From Patella vulgata (lineage: Eukaryota; Mollusca; Gastropoda; Patellidae): a DNA stretch of 64,000 nt. Positions 13,201 through 25,200 of this stretch are shown one piece after another. How positions within the stretch are numbered: position 1 is the stretch's first letter; each line of letters opens with the position of its first letter. The notes under the pieces are model-generated. The model searched no databases and was not told where the DNA came from. It saw only the letters and a list, made by a program, of their open reading frames with translations. The position numbers and the translations under genes were made by a program. The DNA lies in contig NC_065883.2 of the NCBI RefSeq assembly GCF_932274485.2, positions 61,051,210-61,115,209 of the forward strand, written 5' to 3'.

Positions 13201-16200
13201 ACTCCTTAAATCTGAATTATATACTTTCACATTTATACAGCTCGCCTCGGCCCGGCGTTAAAGGGGGGTTATTTCTAGAAGCACAACAAAGTAATTTGAA
13301 CTGTGTAAACCCCTTAAATGTGAAAAATGTAATTTTAAATTTACACTAGGGTGCTTTTGACCATGTCAAAGATAATTTAGCTGTGTGAACTCCTTGAATG
13401 TGAAAAAGTACTTTCGGATTTATATAAAGAAGAAATGTTCGCAATCAATGGCCCCGACATTAAAGGTTCATGTAAACAAGGCAGTCTTTGGAAAATACAG
13501 TAATGTATATAATTATGATATTTAAAATTGTTTTTGCCCACTGAAAAACAATATTAAAACACTTAATCATGTTTTATTATGAAGATACAAATTGGTACTT
13601 GGCACCGACATTGTATCCAAATGTGTGATGTTATAGCGTGCATCAATATTATTCATTTTTCATTAAAGCATGATACAGTCCGCCCTGTATCTAAATCTAA
13701 CATAATGCATCTTTAAACATTTATTATGCAAGAGGTAAATCTGCCTATTGCAGGTCTTTCTTTAGGTCTGAAATGTTATCTAAATTATTAATTAGACATT
13801 AATTAACATGTCAAGACCATAATCAACTCTCGATGTCATCGCTAGCCTGTGATATTTATTGGATTACGATCCGATTTGCTGCTCAACTTTCATTCATGAT
13901 TTAATCATGAAATGGATGATCAAGACTATGTTTTTATCGTACCGACTTTAGAAATGATGATCGAGGCTAGGCCGAAAATTCAATCGCTAAATTCTCGGTT
14001 CAAAGTGGATCAATTGGACTGAAATAGTGAGAATTGCCAATGCTTTATATAATCTCCCACAATGTATATTTAATGATTTTATAAGTTATTGGTAATATTG
14101 TTTCCTTGATGAGATATAAATAGTGCATGTATTTGATAAAAGATGAGTGTTTAACAAGGGTGTATAATGCACAAAGAGGATGTTTTAGTCATCATACATA
14201 CTAGTTTACTGACAACTTATTAGATCCTGTTATTGAAATTTTTTAACATATAGAGCATATTCCTCTTGTTATAATACTAAAATAGATAGATAATGATTTA
14301 TTGTTTGATATACATGGACAACCAAAGTAATCCTTTCTTTCCTAAAAATTGAATGCTTATAATTTCCAGGGTGTTACATTTTCGTGATCTTTAATTTATT
14401 GAAACATGGTCGCCAATCAATAATTTAATTTAAGAAATTATTTATTAGTGTAACAAATTTAGCAATTAAAGTCGAGAGTGGGCTATTCATATCAAATCTT
14501 TAAACTTCACTCAGAATAAAGTAATTTGATTAAAATTCTCAATCTTTTTTATAGCGATATCTAACTAAATCTTACATAATGCATAATAATAAATACCAAT
14601 TTCCTTATGTACGTGTAAGGCTTATTTCCCATGTACGTGTTTTCGTCGGAGAAAAAGTCTGTCTAAGGTCCAATTTCGATTTCTAATTCTACAAAAGTTC
14701 TTCACGGTGATGAGGGCCCGAAGGAAATCAGCTAGTCGGAGGGGGGGGGGGGGAGAAAATAACTATTTGGTTAAGAAACTATATTTCATAATGAAACCAA
14801 ACGTTATCGAAGGGTAATTCATTATGGCGGGCAGTGGTGTCACTGATTTGGTGACCTTATCAGTCTATATTATTAGCGTCCATTTCTCAATCCAAGTCTA
14901 AACTGTCATCCCAATTAGCTCTAGAATATCTGATATCCCGCCGTCCCATTACATTTCTTAGATAGACAGTTCACATTGCTATCAATATATGTTATTTTTT
15001 GCATTTATATACCTACAGTTAGGGGAAAATTTGTCAACTAATACTCACGGGATTTTCTGTATCGTGATGTATTATAGTAACACCTTGTGGTGGATACTCT
15101 GTAAATTGACATTCAGCAGCAAATGGTGCAACATTTACTAAAAATTAAAACAATATTATTAATGTCGTGTAAATGTAATAACTCGTTTATACATTGGCGT
15201 ACACGTAAAAGAACAATGAAAGATAGAATTTGAAATAAGAGTAGGTCGCAGTACCGCTTTCCGAACATAATTTCCCTCATAGCACACAGTATGGCGCATG
15301 CCCGTCTTCATTAGCCCAGTCAAAACAGAACATGGGAAATGAAATGAATGAAATGGGGTTTAACGTCCTACTGTTCTGCTCCTAAACTGGGCTAATGAAG
15401 ACGGACATACGTCATACAGTGTGCTATGAGGGAAATTTTGCCCGGGCAGCGGCGCTACGGCCTACTCTTATGTCGAATTCCAACTGCCAAGGGATCTTTT
15501 ACGTGCACGCCAATATGTACACGGGACCTCGGTTTTTCGTCCCATCCGAACGACTAGACAGCCGTTCTTGTCAGGCCCTCCATCCTGCATCACTGACAAG
15601 GGGAAACCACGCCGGAAAATCTAAATGAACTTTCTCGGCCAATGCAGGGATCGAACACCCGAACTCCAGGCTAGCGAGCCAGCGTCTTACCCACTTAGCC
15701 ACGTGATCCCCCAAAACAGATACATAGGGCGTTAAACCCCATTTCATTTCGGCACAATACACGAGTATCTAATTTTTGGGTTCGCCGTGTAGTATACATG
15801 TCTTAGCATTCCGCTGAAATTCGAATGTTAGATATTTTTAGGCCTTTATGTTTTTTAAGTAATCTTTTTGTATATATTTTGTATCAGGTGATTTATGTAT
15901 TATTTGTAAAGCGCTTTGTGATAATGTATGTAAAACGCTATATTAAGAATAAATCATTATCATTACATTATCATTATCAGTGTGGACATTAATGGCTCAA
16001 TGAATGATTATAAGATGTGGACTTGCCATACAATATACATGCATTCATAATTTCGCTCAAATTCCAATCTGAGAAATTGATGAAGAAATTCATACAATAT
16101 AACGATGTGTTTGAACTAAGTTTGGAAGTGAAATAGTTTAAAAGATATCATCTTACAGTCATCAGGTTTAGAAGGATCAGCAGGACCATCCGGATCTATC

Positions 16201-19200
16201 AGGTAAGTGTATGGTTCAGTTCTTCCTGTTGCCCGATATTTTTCACAATTCGGTTCAATACCTTAAACAAATGATAAAATCTATGAGTTAGCTGTGAAAT
16301 ATATATAATGCGAAGTGACAAATTAATGCAATAGTTCGTGAACTTATCCAGAAAGACGTGCCAAAAGGGCAAGCATTCCCTACCTTGCGCTGGCCACCGG
16401 TCACTTCTATAGTATAAGTAACAACAAATTAGACTGCTTTCGTTTCGTTTACTTTTGTACAATTTAATCACAGATTTGAGACTAATAATATGTGTAATTG
16501 ACCTAACCTCTCATCTAGCCGACAGAAAGATGCTTTCTCTAAGACAATTGATTTCATCAATGGCATTGGCCAGAATTATAAAACAAATGATTAGACCTTC
16601 ATGTAGTTGAGGTTGTTTGGCAATGAAGTTATATGGCTAGTCATCACATCACGACCCTTATCTGGTTTCCCTTAATCGTTTGTTAGCAATAAGAGGTCGT
16701 TTAATCCCTCTTCTTTTAGTATAACCCTAGCAAAATAATCTAATCGGGACGAAATGAAGATTGATTCAGAAAAGATTTTATTTAAGAAGCTGTTGGCTTA
16801 CCAAACTGCATTTTAGCGCACATCAGTGGTCCAATTTTAACTTCAGTATAAGAATCATTCGAGCTACTATCAGTGGTAATTGACCTTACTGGTAAGTCTT
16901 GAGGGTTTGTCTGCATACCAATATCATATCTGGTAACATTGTCATTCATATCACAATTACATGTTATATTCTTTTCAACACAGGAACCAGTTATACCACA
17001 CCCACAATTACCGGCCACACCTTCTCCACCAGGGAAGTAGTCAATATTTCTAGATTCCTTACCAACACTTACAGATACAATTTGTTCACCATTTATATTA
17101 ATAGGAGAATTCTGAAAAAGAAAAAAACGTTTAAAGCATTATTTGAAATTATTCATCTTTGATCATCTGCAATCTCTTTCTTAACGAATAGGGCGATTAG
17201 GTGGTCGGGTGGTTTAACGCTTCCACTTTAGATCATAAGATCTGTAATTAGGTCAATTGGGGTGGTTCCGATTTCCCAGTTGTACGTGACAAGGAGTAGG
17301 GTTGCCTGTCCATCCTCTGGTTTCTCTTCCCACTGTTAAAGATCCCTACGCGCAAGTGAATTGTGGGAATAAGATTGAACCATATGTTAGTCACGAAATG
17401 ACCTAGTTTGTGTTGAGTAGGCGTTAAAACCAACTCCTCCTCTCCCCCTTAATGAATAACAGATAACTATATCTAGGATATCTAGGGTGAATTGTGTTTA
17501 CCTAATTCGCCAACTGCAAGGCTTTGTATGATACATTGGGGGTCTCGCGGTGTTCAGTGAGTAGAGCACTGGTGCGGAAACCTGGAGGTCTCGTGTCAAT
17601 CCCGGTGTTGGCCGAGAAAGTTTCCCCGGAGTTTCCCATTGCCTAGGAACAGCGCCTAGTCTTTTGGATGGAGCGAAAAACGGGGGTCCCACGAACACCT
17701 TGGTGTGCACGCAAAAGAACCTTTGACAGTTGGGAAAAGGCTCCTTCATTAGCTCGGTCAGGACAGAAAAGTAAGACGTAAATTCCCGATTTCATTCATT
17801 CATTGAGGCATAGGAATAATGTAAACTGATTGACATAAAGAGGTATTCTATTTCAATAATTCGCTTCGGCGTAGGGATCTTCAGCAGTCGGGAGAAACCG
17901 GCGGACCTGGAAAAACCCACGAGGTTGGACAGGCGACCCTACTCCTTGTCACCTACAAGCTGGGCCGCGAAACTACGCGACATGACTCAATAACAGACCT
18001 TAAGCTAGACCCCCCCCCTCCCCCACCCAAAATTGATGGACAGCAAATGTTATTTGTACAGATGTTGTAACTTACTCTACAGGTGTAGCTGACTTCTTGA
18101 TAACAGAATGCCGATCCATTGATGATACCAGCTATTACGTCGGACGGTGTGACATAATTTAATGGAGTAGAGCCAGATTCTGTTGGCACAATTGGAGTTT
18201 GTCTGAAAATGAAGGTGGGGGTGTAAAATCAAGATGGCGGTATAAAATAAAATAGAAACTAAAACATAACTAATAGGCCCACCAATTTGATTTTCTGTTT
18301 TTCGGTATGTTTATAAATGAATAGCCACGTAAAACAACAAATGTTTATTTTAAAATTTCAAAACGTTTGAACTAAAATCTTTTCAACGGTAGAGCACAAA
18401 ATCTTTTCATTTTTTTAGCGGAGAAATAAAAAGAATGCTTTTAAAGATACATTATGTGGGATTTAAACAAAGAGCTAGCCATTCTTGCAATGATAGTTCG
18501 AAAATTAATATATATTGAAATTTCAATTTACTCTTTTGTGAGCGAGGATATTACCTTTCGAATGTTTGACAAGATGTGTGCATTAATTGCAACCAGCGTA
18601 CTCCATTTTTAAATTAAATCAAAATATGGCTGAACCGTTCTGATCTACTTAATATCTAAGATATCCGGTGGCATCGAGAGTTGATTATGGTCTGGTCATG
18701 TTAATAAATGTCTAGTTAATAGTTTATATAACATATCAGGCCTAAAGAAACACTTGCAATAGGCAGATTTAGCTCTTGTATAATATATGTTTAACTGGTG
18801 TTCCTGAATAACAGAAAATCAAACCGTTGTGGCCTAAGTGAGTATGTTTTCCACTTTGTTACATTTTACTTTTACTCTGACATTGTTACGTATTACATTT
18901 CGAACAGTGGACTTTTTAAAAAAAATAAATCTTACTTATCGTGTGGCACAACAGTTATAGCAACATGGTCAAACGTTTTCATATCACAGTGAACTAAGGT
19001 GGGTTGGAGAGGACCATCGGGACCATCTATATCTATAACTTGTGGCCCACTATCACCCACGCCATCTTTCTTTATCTCATCGCAATCTCGTAATAAATCT
19101 GAAATTTTAAAAAAATATTCATGAAGGAAATAAACGAATTGAATGGAGAAACTTTGGCCCAATTTAGAATTTGTTTGGTTGAACGTAAAATGTGATGAAA

Positions 19201-22200
19201 AGGTAAAATAGGAATTGACCTCGACTCTGCTGGAAGGAATATCTTTGTACATGTACCTAGATCCAATTACTAGTTTTCTAAGCATTTCGGCCTTTCATAT
19301 CCCTGGATTAACTTGTTCAAGACATTAGATTCTCCTGTTTCAAAAACATTCAGTTCTCCTGTTTCACAAACATCCAGTTCTCCTCCTTCAGGATCATTCA
19401 ATTCTCCGGTTCTAGGAACATTCAATTCTCTAGTTTCAAGAATATCCAATTCTCCCGATTCGAGAAAATTCAATTCTCCAGTTCAAGAACATTATAATCT
19501 TATTAGTTACCTATAGGTTTGGGTGCACATTTTACATCGGAAATGACATAGCTAGCTGTCTTCGATCCCGAACCAGCTTTGAATTTGACGGAACTGATTG
19601 GTAATCTTGACGAATCGATAATTTTTCCAAAATCAATCACGGTGTCAGTAGATGAACCATCACAATTACAGGTTTTGCCCTTATCGCAGAATCCAAGAAC
19701 ACCACAAGCACACTAAAACATAATACAACCAGTACTTTGATTTGTGATACAATGTATTTTTGATATTATAGTTATCTTAGTGAATTGTTCTCTTTATAGG
19801 GGTGGTGGGGGATATGAAAATGAACGCATTATTTCTTCTATAAATTAAAGGTGCATTATGTAAGAGTTAAATCTGCCTATTGTGGGTCTTTATTTTGGCT
19901 TCAAAATATTATTTAGATATTCATTTACATGTCAAGACTATAATCAACTCTCTGGAACATCTGATGGTCGAGATTTAAATGGATTTAACATAAATTTAAC
20001 ATTAACAATAAAATGGACAATCAAGGCTAAATCTCGATTGTCAAGTACCGCTGTTACGATAATAAACGATCTACGCTATATTTTCAAACAGTCATAACAT
20101 CGCTCCAAATAAAGTAATTTGAATGAAATTTCCAATATATTCATTTTGTATTATGTATTTGTAAACTATTAACTTTGTAGCGAGAACTTCCAGCTCTTTA
20201 TCTAAATCTTACATAATGCATCTTTAAGAAATCGCATAATCTGCCATTAGTTTTATTGGGATTTGTGTTCAATATTCGTATTAGTCATAAATTTATATCT
20301 GTGAAAGGAATACTTTTTGGATTGAGTTTGTGGTAAGTATAGTTAAAGTTTTGCGATCATAAGTACTTACATTTCCATCCTGACCAGATCCTCCCCATGA
20401 TCTATATGTAGTACCATTAGAGTCTGTCCATTCCATCATATTGTCTTGATATAGATTATATCCTCCAGTACATTCTATCCTGGAAATAATATCAGCACGG
20501 AATGTTTTATAGACATTGTTTGAACGTAAATAATTTCAGGAATAAGCATCACTTTATCAATCATGGTAAGAGCTGGAAAGGCAGGCGATAGTTTAAACAT
20601 AATATTATGTCTTTTCTAGTTGTCATACTCCTCGCAGTGTTTCGTTTGATTAGAGCTAATCCCACTTAACACTGCTGTAAAGGAAGCAAATTTTCTGTTC
20701 CAAATTATGACTGGTCAATAGTCCGATTAACAACCAATAGCTAACAGCTAATATAAAACTTATCATTACGCTTCAAACAGAGCTCCAAATTGGACCAAAT
20801 ATGTTTACATAACGTTACGTCATGACTCAAAATATTATTATGCCCAATTAACCAGTGCATAGCAGAATATTGCAGAAAAACTAATTGCGTGACAAACGAG
20901 GCTATCAACATGGATACATTGTAAACAATACTTTCATCGTTTTTAATACCTTAAATCACTGTCGAAAGTTTTAGGAAAGACCCCAGATTAAACGAAGGGC
21001 TGTCATGTTGCTGTACTTGGGATAGATTTGATTGAACAGGAAGAACATACACAATCCCTCAAGAGTCAAAAGCTCAAGTATCAGAAGCCAGCCAATCCAG
21101 CAATGGCCAGAGAGGGATTTCTCGGGCCACTGCTTCAGGAATATGAAGAGTTTTTGACTCAGGTGCTTGTAAAATAAAAAGTCTCTTTAAAATATATCAT
21201 TACGCTTGGGCTGACTATTGTGTCTGTAAATCATCATATTGCTATAAGGAAGATAATCAAATTCTGGAGGAAATAATTTGTCTGAAAACTTTGTATGGGA
21301 TAGGAATGGGTGTTAACACTTATGATATCCTTTCCAGTCATTGCAGGACTGATGAATAAAGATACCAAGGGTTATAAGGCGACCAAGCACGTCAGCATTC
21401 GATGATTATAGCAAGGTATAAAAATGAAGACATGTTTACATAGTAAAGTATCCGAAATGATCTAATATATCTGAAATAAATTTGCAACTATTCAACTTGT
21501 ACAATTTCTAGGAAGTGAATACTTGACACACCTACCATTGAGTTTGATAACAGAATTCTGAATTATCTACAAGACCTTTAATTTGTTCTGGTGAGATACC
21601 CTTATATTCAACTGGTGTTTCTTGTGAGTGAATTGGTTGAGGTGTATTTTTTGAAGCTATAACTATTGTTATCCCAATATTATCTTTGAATTCACACTTC
21701 ACCTAAAAACAATAATTGAGATAATAACTATAAAACTGTATCATTATTTTACTATATACAATGCCTGGTTAAAAAATTGGTCCACAAATTGGAAGTGGTA
21801 TAAAGTGTTCTAGAAAGTCTGGTCATCTGTATCATCTCCCTAAATGATTTTCTGGATTAAGTAGAATAACCTGCTTCGCGCATGAGGAGTCGCGGTAGCT
21901 CAGTGAGCAAGACGCGGACTCGCTTACTTGGAGGTCCCGTGTTCGATTCCGGTGTTGGCTGAGAAAGTTCATCAGGATTTTTCGGCGTGGTTTGCCCGTG
22001 ACAGTGGTGCAGGACGGAAGCCTAGCAAGGGGCAACGTATAGTCGTCCGGATGGGACGAAAACCCGAGGTCCCGTGGACACATTGGCGTGCACGCAAAAG
22101 AACCCTTGACAGTTGAAATTCTGTGCTGCTGTTCGGACAAAAATTCCTGCTTCTATCATAACAATGATTGAGCTTACCGTAACAGTGACATGGGTTTCAG

Positions 22201-25200
22201 AAGATGAGATTTTGGGGTTGGTATGCAGGTTGAATTAAAAGAGCACCCAATGAATCGTTATTCTTGTTACAAGAAGTCAAATCTTGCACCCACCAATTTA
22301 TCTAAAATATCTCTCATATTATTACACTTATTACCTGCATGGCATCCAGCGGATCAGTACCATCAGGGTCTATTTCAAACATTCTCCCACTAACTGCTGA
22401 AGGATCTTCTTGGTATATTTCATGACAGTTTTTTGGTAATTCTGAAATTTAGATATACAATATAGGAACCCGAATATTAATTAAAGGGGCATTAGGTAAG
22501 ACTAGATATAGAGTTCACAGTTCTCGCTATAATAGTTAAAAAAAATAGATAATGAAAACTGAATATACTTAAAATTTCAATCAAAACTACTTCACTCTGA
22601 ATCGAGATATTAGCCATTCAATTTGAGGCTACCCCCGATCATCATTACTACTGTTTGTACGATAATAAACAAAATCTCGATTATCCACTTTTACGTTAAC
22701 TCATCCATCACAAAACTATTCAAATCCATTAAATATCACCGGCTAACGATGGCATCGTGGGTTAATTATGGTCTTGATAAGTTAAATCGTGTCAAATTAA
22801 TAAGTTAGATAACATTTAAGGCATAAAAAAAAATCTGCAGTAGACACTTTTGGTTTCTGCATAATGCATGTTTAAATAACAAGACGAGAGGATTGAACCA
22901 TATAAATTTGAAAGTAGGCTATGTACCTTGCTAGCTTCATAAACAGGTACGTTTAATTGTAAGCCCAACCATCTCTGCCATTTTACCAAATTAAGTCATG
23001 AATGCCGTATTATCCTAAAGGCTGGCATGGCCGAAGCCTAGGGGAGATCGCCAACAGTAGGGCCCATCAAAAGCAGGGGCCGATGCCACATGTGTATAGA
23101 GTTAACGCTATGGAAACGGCAAACGCATCCTGTGCGTCACTGAAATTAATTTATTGTAATCCTTTTTGATACAAGTAGGGGATTACACCCACCTCGCTCT
23201 AATCTCAATTTTTCAGTAAGGTCAAAATGAAGTACCCATGTATACATGGGAATGTACTGAGCCCCAATGACAGCTTCTCTTGTGAAAGAAAAATGTTTAT
23301 GTTGTTTGTACAGTACCGGTATGTTGGTATTGCTTTACTTCCTTAAAGGTTGTCTGGTGATGATGTTATTTTCTTTGTTACTCCATTAAATACTCTTTAA
23401 TACTATTGTAATAAATTGTACGAATGGAGAGCGTGAAATTCGCGCGGTAGTGGGGGCGTTGGGGATTGTCAAGGGTGCCAAAGAAGCTCGAAGTCTAGGG
23501 GCTGTGCCATGTGTTAATACGACAGCACTGCATCAAGTGTGTGTATGTGTGAGTTGGTTGTATTTTACGTCCGCTTCCACCGAGGTGATATCGTAGACAT
23601 TGTGTGTATTGTTAAATCACCTAATAACTGAATGGCATATCCAATAATCGAAAAGCATTGATTGTTTTAGAGTTTCAATTATTTGTTCACTTACTTGTAC
23701 ATGTTACACCATTTCCTTTGTAACCATTTGGACAGCCACATGTATAAGTACCGGGCTCATTAACACAAACTGCTGGGTCTGTACAGACAAAGTCTCCAGT
23801 TTTACATTCATCAATATCTATTTCATTAAAAAGAAATAAATGTGCATTATTTTAAGAATTAATAAACTGTTTGATATATTCCTTAGTTGACATATAATGT
23901 ATCCAAAGCCGAATTAAGAGATATCTGAGACTGGTCTTTAGTCAATGGCCCAAATATTAATAACTAATTAAATAAATAAGAATTAGTTGACGAAATGCTT
24001 ATTTCTTTTACAGGTTTTAATAGTTATGCCTTACATTGTGGAATATCCGTTTGAATGATATTTACATGTTGCCGTGAAAGATAAGATGCGAAGTAAATTC
24101 AGTTTCTTAGTTAATTAAGCTTGAACTCCAAACGTGTTAAATGTTTAGATATCCATTAAAAATTAACTATTTTCTTTAAATGGAAATCTGTCAATCTAAG
24201 ATCATTCATTAAAACAGATTGTATTAACACGACGTCATTTCGAGACTAACGTGGTAGATCATTCAACCAGCCCCTCGCACTAAGTATATTGGCGTTGGTA
24301 TTTTTTGTACAGGTGAGAAGATAAAATACATGATTAAAACATTGCCTATTCTCAGCTGAAGGGATTTCATTGTGACATTGTGTCATCTGTCATTTTCTTA
24401 TCGGACACCATCATATTTAAATAGCGAAATCGCAAAACCAGCAATGTCGTGATGTTTTGTTTCATGGATTTTGGGCTATCGTTTAATCATAAAAAGGTAC
24501 ATCTAATATAAAATAGATGGAAACCCCAGAAATAGTATAACCGTGTTTGATGTTATATGGACAATAGATAGCGGTTATTCAATGGCAAGTGTTCTCCTAT
24601 CTCTTATTCTCGAATATTTGTTTGGGATAGAAATAATATAGTTACCATCACAAGCAGTAAAAGCATCACCAGTGTAACCAGCGTTACATTTACAGTAATT
24701 TTCTATACAATCACCATTAGGTTGAAAACAGTCTTGTTTTACACTACATGTTCCTGGAAAAGAGATATTATGTTATAGCTTTAAAACTGTTTTTCGCATA
24801 TTACCCAATGTTATATATAAGCTATTATAATGATATTATATTATTTTATGCATGTATAACAAATGTTCCTAGAAAATGATGGGTTATATCTTTAAGCTTT
24901 TTGTCGCATATTACCCAATGTTATATATAAACTATTGTAATGGTATTATATTATATTATATTATTTTATGCATGTATAACAAATGTTCCTGAAAAAGAGA
25001 TTGTGTTTTGTCGTTAAAACTGTTTGTCGCATATTACCTAAAGTTATATATAAGCTATTATAATGATATTATATTATTTTATGCATCTATAAAAAATGTT
25101 CCTGAAAAAAGAGGGGTTATATCTTTAAGCTTTTTGTCGCATATTACCTAATGTTATATATAAGCTATTGTAATGATAATGTATTATTTTATGTGTGTAT

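Noticed and set aside
18932-19285. A 117-codon open frame as one exon
   Set aside because: Only 19098-18936 lies between a good acceptor (TTTCAG) and donor (GTAAG) in the right phase; the upstream part is intron.
19270-19516. Long open frames on both strands over the 24-bp minisatellite
   Set aside because: The 24-base period keeps all frames open; a clear donor at 19510 and acceptor at 19099 place it in an intron.
1-22441. Calling gene 1 a contactin-associated protein (CNTNAP)
   Set aside because: The single-module similarity is good, but no laminin-G or discoidin domain is present in the visible part and the module occurs seven times.
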